Position numbers and translations under genes: made by a program
Notes under the pieces: generated by a model
What the model was told of the DNA's origin: nothing
Databases searched by the model: none
What the model saw: the letters and a program-made list of their open reading frames with translations, nothing else
Shown here: positions 1-6,095 of the stretch, piece by piece
How positions within the stretch are numbered: position 1 is the stretch's first letter
Layout: each line of letters begins with the position of its first letter
DNA from: an uncultured Dorea sp.
GTDB taxonomy: Bacteria; Bacillota; Clostridia; Lachnospirales; Lachnospiraceae
Length of the DNA stretch: 21,556 bases
Direction: 5' to 3'
Assembly (NCBI GenBank): GCA_910584265.1
Contig: CAJTZE010000054.1
Location: forward strand, 1-21,556

Positions 1-53
1 CGCATTGCGGCCGTTTTGCTCCGCAAAATCGGCCGTTGGATGCCGCAATATGC
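1..53. repeat. Strong GC-rich hairpin at the left edge
   Basis: Positions 8-19 (CGGCCGTTTTGC) pair with 23-35 (GCAAAA, a bulged T, CGGCCG) around a 3-nt TCC loop. An alternative outer pairing joins ATTGCGGC at 4-11 with GCCGCAAT at 42-49. There is no T-run on the plus strand, so it is not an obvious terminator. It sits just upstream of a chimeric ORF and may be a mobile-element end, a recombination site or a palindromic dispersed repeat. The window starts here, so its left context is unknown. The structure is seen directly; its role is unknown. Confidence 0.6.
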
Positions 54-422
54 ACCTTAACGATTTGGCTACACCTTATAAAATATTTGAAAAATATAAT
101 TCAGAATGGGAAAGGGTATAAATTTATATCTTTTGAAGAAAATGCAGAAATTAAAATTAGTACGTTATTATCGGGAAAAGTATGGTTTTCTTTCTATAAA
201 ACATTAAATGATGACACGGAATTTAAAGTAGACTATGGGGAAACAGATAAGACCATAGGAAAACGGATAGATGACAAGGACGCACGTCGCAAGATTTACT
301 ATACACATTACACTGACCGGGTTTGGGGTTCGCCGGAAAATTATCATGCCATGCTTAATAGCGGGGAGTTAGGAGAGGAGCTGTGTGTTCGGATAATACG
401 GGAGTTGTACCAATCGGAATAG
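36..422 (+). pseudogene. Chimeric remnant: DUF2971-like N-terminal piece joined to cytidylate-kinase-like C-terminal piece
   Basis: The open frame starts at a TTG and encodes 128 aa. Residues about 27-68 (YKFISFEEN... LLSGKVWFSF... LNDDTEF) resemble the N-terminal start of DUF2971 proteins, where a YK-S-E motif is followed by WFS and FNDPFD. Residues about 69-128 (YGETDKT, DKDARRKIYYTHYT, VWGSPENYHAMLNSG) match the C-terminal end of the cytidylate-kinase-like P-loop family found in Clostridia. The P-loop of the kinase and the rest of DUF2971 are both missing. Base composition rises in GC near 235-245, where I place the junction. Most likely this is a deletion fusion of two genes and not functional. 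The kinase-like half is the more certain assignment. No convincing ribosome binding site was found. Confidence 0.55.
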
Positions 423-443
423 CTGGCATAGTTTAAGAAATGA

Positions 444-698
444 TTATTACCGGAGGAATGCGTAAGAGAGAGAGGAGAGGTTGTAGGATATACTGCCAAT
501 CAAGTTGAGGTTGAAAGAACAAAAGGGGATGAAGTAATATGCACAGTCATAGATTTGAGGGTTCTGTTTAATGGGAAACACAAGACACTGCCAATACCAA
601 CCGTTGCTGTTATGCTTGTATATCAGGAATCTAAAATCTGTGCTGTGGTTGATGGAGTCAGTTCGATTCTTGGTATTAACATAGCACATAAGATTTGA
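444..698 (+). pseudogene. Startless coding fragment of unknown origin
   Basis: One frame stays open for 84 codons between stops at 441-443 and 696-698. Its translation has normal protein composition (for example GYTANQVEVERTKGDEV, then LPIPTVAVMLVYQESKI). No ATG, GTG or TTG start with a ribosome binding site lies at its beginning, and it begins right after a stop. I read it as the tail of a gene whose front is lost, consistent with the decayed genes on both sides. I do not recognise the family. It could also be chance coding-like sequence. Confidence 0.3.
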
Positions 699-719
699 TT
701 TGTCATGATTGGATAGTTT

Positions 720-950
720 TTGTGGGACAAAGAGGATGTTATTAGTGAAAAAGGTGGAAAGGTTGGTTGCGAAGTAAGAGTAGTGTATTATTGTCAGCTT
801 ATAAGCGTAAACAGGCTGAATGATGTTGGGATTGACTTTACTACATTTAAAAACTGTAACATAGGTGCAATACATATGTTGGAGGGCGTGCTGCGTTTCT
901 ATACCATAATGCATGGTTTTATGATAAAATATTCCCGTAGCTATTTTTAG
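720..950 (+). CDS. Doubtful small ORF, 76 aa
   Basis: A short frame that would start at a TTG (720-722) and ends 10 nt before the next gene. Residues about 16-76 have a plausible protein composition (VVYYCQLISVNRLNDVGIDF, then IGAIHMLEGVLRFY), but no family is recognised and no good ribosome binding site is seen. It may be another fragment of the decayed gene set at 444-698, or not coding at all. The opposite strand carries a longer frame over the same bases, which I consider less protein-like. Confidence 0.22.
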   Translation: MWDKEDVISEKGGKVGCEVRVVYYCQLISVNRLNDVGIDFTTFKNCNIGAIHMLEGVLRFYTIMHGFMIKYSRSYF

Positions 951-960
951 AGATGCGAAA

Positions 961-1688
961 ATGAAAAGAGGATTTATATGTTTACATCAACAATTAAGAA
1001 CTGGAGTAGTTAGCGGCAGTATCATTCTTGACTTGGCCACCAGAACAATGGAAAGTATCCGTTATTGTTGTATGAATGCTAATTTTGCAGATGCTTATTC
1101 TCTCCTTAGAAAGTTTCGTGATGATTTGTTCTATTATGTATATCAATTTGCAGTAGCTGATAAAAGTGATTTTACTCAGTTCGTAGAAATAAATGATTTA
1201 AGCGTTGATGAAAAAAATATTTGGGATTGGGTATATAATCAACAAAATGATTTGCATATTGGATCTGTATTGAAATACATAGCATCTCATCCGGCAGCTA
1301 AGAAGGCTGTACAAAAGTATAATTTGAAAGATTCATTTGATAAATTGGCGGATAAGCTCAATAATTACGTTCATTCTAATGGGTATCTATTTTATAATGA
1401 ATCATTTAATCAACTGATTCAAAGAAAAAGGTAAAAGAAAAATGTGATGAATTTAGTGAAGTGGCGGTATTTGTTACGATATCTTTTTTGTTTTTGGTCG
1501 TATTAATTCGTCCACTACTTATTATGTCATGTGATTATACGGATTATCTGGATGTGGGAGCAGCTCCGCCAGAAGATTCACAATATTGGGTGGCGCCATT
1601 TGTGTCAGATTTTTTGTGCAAGCATAAACATGTCTTAGATGAAAACTGTGATAATTATTTAAAAGAGAAAACAGGTATGCAAATTTAG
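961..1688 (+). pseudogene. Hypothetical protein gene split by a -1 frameshift
   Basis: The first part (961-1434) encodes 157 aa with a helical, charged centre (DAYSLLRKFRDDLFYYVYQF, and LKDSFDKLADKLNNYVHSNG). It stops just after the A-rich tract at 1421-1430. Reading on in the -1 frame from that tract gives an uninterrupted continuation (KVKEKCDEFSEVAVFVT...) with one hydrophobic membrane-like segment and a tail containing DYTDYLDVGAAPPEDSQYW and SDFLCKHKHVLDENCDNYL, ending at 1688. Both halves fit one protein of roughly 240 aa. The break is either a real inactivating deletion, a sequencing error in the A-run, or less likely a programmed shift, because the local AAAAGG is a poor slippery site. 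The family is uncharacterised. Confidence 0.5.
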
Positions 1689-1722
1689 TAGATGACGCAA
1701 TAGATGTATTTTCGATTTGAGT

Positions 1723-1750
1723 TTGATAGCGTAATGGATTGATTTATGCT
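1723..1750 (+). promoter_or_regulatory. Possible sigma-A promoter for the phosphatase gene
   Basis: TTGATA at 1723-1728 and TATGCT at 1745-1750 are separated by 16 nt. This would leave a leader of about 180 nt before the ATG at 1939. Only a moderate match in an AT-rich background. Confidence 0.3.
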
Positions 1751-1771
1751 AAAATACCACAGTAGTATACA

Positions 1772-1912
1772 CTCCCAATTCCTACTACGTTTTTACTACG
1801 ATTGACGGAATCAATATGCCCCGTTTTGCCTCGATTTGCCATTTTCTTTACATTTTTAACAATCTACACGGAAAAAGCAAACTTCGCAAATCGCGCCAAA
1901 ACACGGCAAATC
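1772..1912. repeat. Cluster of short direct and inverted repeats at the boundary of the decayed region
   Basis: TACTACG occurs at 1783-1789 and again at 1794-1800, with the inverse GTAGTA near 1772-1777. ATTGA (1801-1805) and TCAAT (1811-1815) form a dyad. CGTTTTGCC (1822-1830) and CGATTTGCC (1832-1840) repeat in tandem at 10-nt spacing. GCAAATC appears at 1886-1892 and 1906-1912, as the inverse of GATTTGC at 1833-1839. Such arrays resemble recombinase or replication-protein binding sites. Position between a gene scar and housekeeping genes suggests a former attachment site, but no integrase is present, so this is inference. Confidence 0.35.
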
Positions 1913-1938
1913 AACGCATTTTAGGAGGAATTTTTATT

Positions 1939-2388
1939 ATGATTAAGATACTTTTCGTCTGCCACGGCAATGTGTGCAGAAGCACCATGTCTCAGTTCGT
2001 TTTTCAGGATATGGTGAACAAATGCGGGAAACAGCAGGAATTTCAGATTGATTCGGCGGCCACCAGCCGGGAGGAGATCGGCAACGGCCCCCACTATGGG
2101 ACTGTGCGCAAGCTGAATGCGGAGGGCATTCCAGTGCTCCATCACCGGGCAAGGCAGATGACCAGAAAGGATTATGACAGATTTGATTATCTGATCGGCA
2201 TGGATTCAGCAAATATCCGGAATATGAACCGGATCTGCGGAGGCGACCCGGAGGGGAAGCTTTATAAGCTTCTGGAGTTTGCGGGGAAGGATAGGGATAT
2301 TGCCGACCCCTGGTATACAGGGAATTTTGACCGGACCTATGAGGATGTGATGGAAGGCTGCGGGGCGTTGCTGAAAAAGTTCCTATAA
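1939..2388 (+). CDS. Low-molecular-weight protein-tyrosine phosphatase
   Basis: A 149-aa cytoplasmic phosphatase that would remove phosphate from protein tyrosine (or arginine) residues through a cysteinyl-phosphate intermediate. The signature loop VCHGNVCRS gives nucleophile Cys8 and phosphate-binding Arg14, with Ser15 following. The general acid lies in DPWYTGNF (Asp about 123). Length matches the family. The frame is open upstream to 1816, but ATG 1939 follows AGGAGGAA (1923-1930) with good spacing and places Cys8 where the family has it, so I chose it. The gene stands alone, between the decayed region and murT-gatD. No cognate tyrosine kinase or capsule cluster is adjacent, so its substrate is unknown. 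It could serve in protein arginine dephosphorylation, as some Firmicutes relatives do. Confidence 0.93.
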   Translation: MIKILFVCHGNVCRSTMSQFVFQDMVNKCGKQQEFQIDSAATSREEIGNGPHYGTVRKLNAEGIPVLHHRARQMTRKDYDRFDYLIGMDSANIRNMNRICGGDPEGKLYKLLEFAGKDRDIADPWYTGNFDRTYEDVMEGCGALLKKFL

Positions 2389-2396
2389 AGCAAACG

Positions 2397-2430
2397 CTCC
2401 GGCCGAGAGGAATGGCCAGAGTGTCTGTTT
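2397..2430 (+). terminator. Possible weak terminator after the phosphatase gene
   Basis: CTCCGGCC (2397-2404) pairs with GGCCAGAG (2414-2421), seven of eight positions, around a 9-nt loop. The following TGTCTGTTT is only partly T-rich. Confidence 0.45.
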
Positions 2431-2657
2431 AAAAGGATTCTATTGTATGAATAAAAGGATTAATGATTCCAACACGTAGTATGGTTGACTGTCAGAATCA
2501 TGCGCCCTTGGACGCCGAAGCAAGTCGTTAAATATTTATCTATCTCTTTTCTGATAGTATTTTAACATGGCAGGGAGGTCTTGTAAATATCAATAAAATA
2601 CAATTTTTTTGGGATTTTATGCGTGTTTTTTGTGAAAAATATAACAAAACAGGCAGG
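2431..2657. other. Non-coding interval before the murT promoter
   Basis: No convincing gene in either strand. The one structure noticed is an interrupted dyad, ATGATTC-CAAC (2463-2473) with GTTG (2484-2487) and GAATCAT (2495-2501), which has a 7-nt bulge and no T-run. The interval is AT-rich, especially 2575-2650. Nothing else is supported. Confidence 0.5.
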
Positions 2658-2686
2658 TTGACTTGTCCTTTCCAATCAAGTAAAAT
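2658..2686 (+). promoter_or_regulatory. Sigma-A promoter of murT-gatD
   Basis: TTGACT (2658-2663) and TAAAAT (2681-2686) are separated by exactly 17 nt. Transcription would start near 2693, giving a leader of about 97 nt that contains the hairpin at 2742-2769. Confidence 0.7.
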
Positions 2687-2741
2687 TTGATAGAAAGGGC
2701 CGTGGTTTTATATGGGTGTAAAGGCGCGGCGAAAAATACCG

Positions 2742-2769
2742 GATACAGCCGGAACCGTCCGGCGGTATC
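2742..2769 (+). promoter_or_regulatory. Strong hairpin in the murT 5' leader
   Basis: GATACAGCCGGA (2742-2753) pairs with TCCGGCGGTATC (2758-2769), eleven of twelve positions, around an ACCG tetraloop. It ends about 8 nt before the AAGAGGA ribosome binding site (2777-2783). No T-run follows, so it is not a standard terminator. It could protect the 5' end or control access to the ribosome binding site. Confidence 0.6.
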
Positions 2770-2789
2770 TGTAATTAAGAGGAAAAAAT

Positions 2790-4130
2790 ATGAGGTTACG
2801 AAGAATGCTGGCAGTCTGGGCTGCCAAATGTGCGGAGAAGGTAAGCGTTCATGTATTTCACAGGCAGGGTGTAACATGGGCGGGGAAGATTGCGCTGAGA
2901 ATCTGTCCGGATATCCTGGCTGAGCTGGCGTCGCAGGTGAGAGAGGACATTTTTATTGTATGCGGAACCAATGGCAAGACAACTACGAATAATATGCTGT
3001 GTGCGGCTTTGGAGGCGGAGGGAAAGAAGGTGGTCTGCAACCATACCGGCTCTAATATGTTAAACGGCGTGGCAGCCGCATTTGCACTGGCGGCGGGCCT
3101 TGGCGGTAACTTGGATGCGGACTGTGCCAGTATTGAGATTGATGAGGCGTCTACGAAACGGGTATTTCCTAATTTTAAACCGGATTATATGGTACTGACG
3201 AATCTGTTCCGCGACCAGCTTGACCGTTACGGGGAGATTGATATTACGATGAATCTTTTAAAGGAGGTTATGCAGACAGCGCCGGACATGAAAGTAATCG
3301 TAAATGGCGACGATGCATTATCGGCATTTCTTGCTATGGATGCAGGTAATCCCTGCATTACCTATGGAATCAGCGAGAAGGTTGTGGACGATCAGGATTC
3401 TCATGAGATCAGAGAGGGGCGCTTCTGTAAAAAATGCGGTGCACTGATGCACTATTATTTCTATCACTACAGCCAGCTTGGCGATTATGCATGTACAGCC
3501 TGTGATTTTAAGCGGCCTGCGATTGACTTTGACGCTTCTGGGATACAGGTGGAAGAGGGATTGTCATTTACGGTAGAGGACAGGCGGATTTCGGCTGATT
3601 ATAAGGGCTTTTATAATGTCTATAATATCCTTGCCGCCTATGCGGCAGTAAGGAGCGCTGGGATGAAGGCGGAGCATTTTAATGAAATGCTGGCTGGTTT
3701 CAATCCTGAAAACGGGCGTATGGAGGAATTCCATATCCGGGGCACGAGGGTGACCTTAAATCTTGCCAAGAATCCGGCCGGATTTAATCAGAATATTTCT
3801 GCTGTCATGCAGGATAACATGCCGAAGGATGTTATCATTGTGATCAATGATAATGAGCAGGACGGAACGGACATTTCCTGGCTTTGGGATGTGGATTTTG
3901 ACCGCTTTAAGGATGCAGAAGCGAATTCTATTACGGTCAGCGGTATCCGCTGTCAGGATATGCGCCTGCGTCTGAAATATGTGGATATTCCTTCCATGCT
4001 GGAGAGCGATGTGGCGGAGGCAGTCAGTGAGCGTATTCAGAACGGGTGCGGGAATCTGTATGTTCTGGTAAATTATACGGCGCTGTTTGGCACTCGTACG
4101 ATTCTGAAGAAGATGGAGGGACAGAAGTGA
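2790..4130 (+). CDS. murT: Lipid II isoglutaminyl synthase, MurT subunit
   Basis: A 446-aa Mur-ligase-like subunit that, with GatD, converts the D-glutamate of the peptidoglycan stem peptide to D-isoglutamine on lipid II at the cytoplasmic membrane face, using ATP and ammonia from GatD. The ATP-binding loop is GTNGKTTT at residues 59-66. A zinc-ribbon insertion supplies Cys213, Cys216, Cys235 and Cys238 (CKKC ... CTAC), as in MurT and unlike the classical Mur ligases. The C-terminal DUF1727 domain carries TDISWLWDVDF, where Asp361 probably corresponds to the aspartate that completes the GatD active site. Length is normal. ATG 2790 follows AAGAGGA with suitable spacing. The stop overlaps the gatD start, so the two are translationally coupled. 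Confidence 0.96.
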   Translation: MRLRRMLAVWAAKCAEKVSVHVFHRQGVTWAGKIALRICPDILAELASQVREDIFIVCGTNGKTTTNNMLCAALEAEGKKVVCNHTGSNMLNGVAAAFALAAGLGGNLDADCASIEIDEASTKRVFPNFKPDYMVLTNLFRDQLDRYGEIDITMNLLKEVMQTAPDMKVIVNGDDALSAFLAMDAGNPCITYGISEKVVDDQDSHEIREGRFCKKCGALMHYYFYHYSQLGDYACTACDFKRPAIDFDASGIQVEEGLSFTVEDRRISADYKGFYNVYNILAAYAAVRSAGMKAEHFNEMLAGFNPENGRMEEFHIRGTRVTLNLAKNPAGFNQNISAVMQDNMPKDVIIVINDNEQDGTDISWLWDVDFDRFKDAEANSITVSGIRCQDMRLRLKYVDIPSMLESDVAEAVSERIQNGCGNLYVLVNYTALFGTRTILKKMEGQK

Positions 4131-4867
4131 TGGAAGGAAAGAGAAAGATTACGATTGGACATTTATACCCTGACCTTCTGAATCTTTATGGCGACAGAGG
4201 CAATATCGCCTGCATGATGCAGCGCTGCAGATGGAGGGGGATCGAGGCAGAGACAATTGAATATAATCTGGGCGATGAGATTGATTTTGGCAGACTTGAC
4301 ATTGTACTGCTTGGAGGCGGCTCTGACAGGGAGCAGATGATCGTATGCAGGAAGCTCCAGGAGATTCAGGAGGCTTTCCAGGCATATGTAGAGGATAACG
4401 GAGTGGTGATCGCGGTGTGCGGAGGTTATCAGCTTCTGGGTAAATATTACAAGACCAAGGAAGGAGTGATCCAGGGTCTTAATCTGGTGGATCTATATAC
4501 GGAGCAGGGAGAAGGGCGCCTGATTGACAATATTGTGCTGCAAAGCGACCTGGTGAAAATGCCGGTGGCGGGCTTTGAGAACCATGGAGGGCGTACCTAT
4601 ATCAATGGAAACAAGCCTTTTGGAAAGGTGCTTTACGGCTCAGGAAATGACGGGGAGAGCGGATATGAGGGCGTGGTATATAAGAATGTGATCGGTACCT
4701 ATCTGCACGGTCCGCTGCTTCCAAAGAATCCGGAGGTCTGCGACTGGCTGATCGCGAGGGCGCTGGAGAGGAAATATGGGGAGAGCCGCCTATCGCCGCT
4801 GGATGACAGTCATGAGATTGAGGCAAATTCTTACGTATATCAGAGGTTTGTAGGAGGAAATCAATAA
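4130..4867 (+). CDS. gatD: Lipid II isoglutaminyl synthase, glutamine amidotransferase subunit GatD
   Basis: A 245-aa class I glutamine amidotransferase of the CobB/CobQ type that releases ammonia from glutamine for MurT. The nucleophile elbow AVCGGYQLLG places Cys97, and the catalytic His is His193 in GTYLHGPLLP. Arg130 sits where related GatD proteins have a substrate-binding arginine. The start ATG shares its A with the murT stop (TGATG), with GGAGGG at 4115-4120 inside murT as ribosome binding site. An open upstream extension exists in this frame but would overlap murT and lacks family similarity. The pair forms a two-gene operon from the promoter at 2658. Its 3' end faces the convergent regulator with only 28 nt between stops, and I see no clear terminator there. 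Confidence 0.96.
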   Translation: MEGKRKITIGHLYPDLLNLYGDRGNIACMMQRCRWRGIEAETIEYNLGDEIDFGRLDIVLLGGGSDREQMIVCRKLQEIQEAFQAYVEDNGVVIAVCGGYQLLGKYYKTKEGVIQGLNLVDLYTEQGEGRLIDNIVLQSDLVKMPVAGFENHGGRTYINGNKPFGKVLYGSGNDGESGYEGVVYKNVIGTYLHGPLLPKNPEVCDWLIARALERKYGESRLSPLDDSHEIEANSYVYQRFVGGNQ

Positions 4868-4895
4868 ACCCGCTCTGGAAGCCGGCGCGGCCGGG

Positions 4896-5255
4896 TCAGG
4901 GAAAATAGGGCGGCCTCTGGTTTTCCCATAGCCTCAGCAGACGGATATGCTTATAGATATCCTCCTTGGAGGACCGGGAAAGCTCTTTGTACAGGGTAAA
5001 AACCTGCTCGTCCAGCAGATGCTCCTGCAGGAGGGAAAATTCTGTTGGAGAAGCGTTATTATTGTCATCCAGAAGATAATCGACAGATACATGGAAGGTT
5101 TCAGCAATGGACGTCAGTGTTTCGTGGGAAGGCTGGCGTTCTCTTGTCTCATAGCCGGAAATGGTTGCTCTTGCAACATTGATCTGTGCGGCAAGCTGTT
5201 CCTGTGTCATATTGTGCTCGGCGCGGAGCAGCTTTAATTTTTGTGAAAATGACAT
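4896..5255 (-). CDS. XRE-family helix-turn-helix regulator
   Basis: A 119-aa DNA-binding protein. Residues about 1-65 form an HTH_3/XRE domain: KLKLLRAEHNMTQEQLAAQI is helices 1-2, NVARATISGYETRERQPS is the recognition helix and turn, and VDYLLDD is the usual domain end. The C-terminal 55 residues are a short charged helix (LYKELSRSSKEDIYKHIRLL) of the kind used for dimerisation. The start at 5255 is preceded by an excellent AGGAGG ribosome binding site at about 8 nt. The frame is open 14 codons further upstream, but that extension reads through the binding site and looks untranslated. The gene converges on gatD and diverges from the gene at 5551. The target is unknown; autoregulation or control of the divergent gene is possible. 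Confidence 0.88.
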   Translation of the reverse strand: MSFSQKLKLLRAEHNMTQEQLAAQINVARATISGYETRERQPSHETLTSIAETFHVSVDYLLDDNNNASPTEFSLLQEHLLDEQVFTLYKELSRSSKEDIYKHIRLLRLWENQRPPYFP

Positions 5256-5435
5256 GTTTTTACCTCCTGTAAATATTGTGAATACTGCTTTTTCCATATT
5301 TTACCAAGTGCAGGTTCTATTAGAAGTGATTGTGACAAAAATAAGCGGTATGCATAGATAAGGTGTCGAAACAGCACGAAATAACTGACATTTTGTGCTT
5401 CTATGGAGATCTGCCGGGGGAGTTTTGGTTGATGG

Positions 5436-5464
5436 TTGACAGCAAACCGTAAAAAATTTATAAT
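5436..5464 (+). promoter_or_regulatory. Perfect-consensus sigma-A promoter
   Basis: TTGACA (5436-5441) and TATAAT (5459-5464) with a 17-nt spacer. Transcription would start near 5471 for the gene at 5551. A perfect consensus suggests strong or repressor-controlled transcription. The rest of the 295-nt interval (5256-5550) shows no gene; the regulator's own promoter is not clear. Confidence 0.8.
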
Positions 5465-5550
5465 TTATGAAAGGAATGTGAAGCATAATAATGGAATATA
5501 TCCGTTTTACGGATAGTCGAATGAATTATTTTGAGAGGGATGGAGAATAC

Positions 5551-6009
5551 ATGTTATCAAAAGAAGAAGAATTAAAAAGAAGCAGGCTGTGGCGGATTGT
5601 AATGACAGTGTCTTCTATCTTAATTGTTGTGATCGCGGCATTTTTCCTGGTGAAGATGTTCCGCTCTAATCCGCTGGAGGGTACTTGGATGAACGAGGAT
5701 TCAGATATGATGCTGAGCATCAAAGGGAGCAGTGCTCTGACTGTCAGCATCCCGGAAGCATTGGAGGGAGAAGGCATCAGGCTGACTCTGGATTATAGTA
5801 TTGATATGGATGAGAAGACCATCAGCATTAAGATGAATGAGCAGGCAAAGGAGAAAGCGGTAAAGGCTTCGGATGGACAGCTGACCGGCGATACGCTGGA
5901 GAGTGCAGTAAGTCCGCTTTTGACGACCTTTGACTACAGTGTTGATCAGAAGGAATTGACACTGACGGAACGGGAATACGGAGAGCAGATGCTGTTTATA
6001 AAAGAATAA
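5551..6009 (+). CDS. Small membrane-anchored protein with extracytoplasmic domain, function unknown
   Basis: A 152-aa protein. A charged N-terminus (SKEEELKRSRLWR) precedes one hydrophobic helix at about residues 18-40 (MTVSSILIVVIAAFFLV). A beta-rich exported domain follows, starting at SNPLEGTWMNEDS. The NPLxGTW opening resembles small lipocalin-like or DUF5640-type domains of Clostridia, but I would not assign the family firmly. I chose ATG 5551, with GGGATGGAG just upstream, over ATG 5491, whose ribosome binding site is poor. The 5491 start would add 20 residues and remains possible. It is a single-gene unit between a perfect promoter and a hairpin terminator, divergent from an XRE regulator that may control it. 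Confidence 0.75.
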   Translation: MLSKEEELKRSRLWRIVMTVSSILIVVIAAFFLVKMFRSNPLEGTWMNEDSDMMLSIKGSSALTVSIPEALEGEGIRLTLDYSIDMDEKTISIKMNEQAKEKAVKASDGQLTGDTLESAVSPLLTTFDYSVDQKELTLTEREYGEQMLFIKE

Positions 6010-6016
6010 GGCAGGT

Positions 6017-6058
6017 ATCCCTCTGCAGGAACATTTGGTACTGGTAGAGGGATTCTTT
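6017..6058 (+). terminator. Terminator hairpin after the membrane protein gene
   Basis: ATCCCTCT (6017-6024) pairs perfectly with AGAGGGAT (6046-6053) around a 21-nt loop, followed by TCTTT. The downstream arm lies inside the predicted ispG promoter. Confidence 0.6.
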
Positions 6059-6080
6059 ATGTTATGGAGATATTAATATC
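6035..6080 (+). promoter_or_regulatory. Possible ispG promoter overlapping the terminator, with a start-site palindrome
   Basis: TTGGTA (6035-6040) and TATGTT (6058-6063) are 17 nt apart, with the -35 element in the loop of the preceding terminator. A perfect 12-nt palindrome, GATATTAATATC (6069-6080), lies at the expected transcription start. It could be an operator. The match to consensus is moderate. Confidence 0.4.
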
Positions 6081-6095
6081 AGGAGGGACGATAGT

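Noticed and set aside
447..914. A 155-codon open frame on the minus strand
   Set aside because: Composition is unlike a soluble or membrane protein (rich in His, Tyr, Asn, Cys with few acidic residues), no ribosome binding site, and it overlaps plus-strand coding-like fragments.
1816..1938. N-terminal extension of the phosphatase
   Set aside because: The 41 extra residues are not family-like and include the repeat cluster and the ribosome binding site; the catalytic Cys is at residue 8 from ATG 1939, as expected.
2687..2923. A 78-codon frame upstream of and overlapping murT
   Set aside because: It spans the leader hairpin, has no ribosome binding site and overlaps the start of murT in another frame.
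4868..4895. Terminator between gatD and the XRE gene
   Set aside because: The stretch is GC-rich with a self-complementary CCGG pair, but the stem is only about 4 bp and no T-run follows on either strand.
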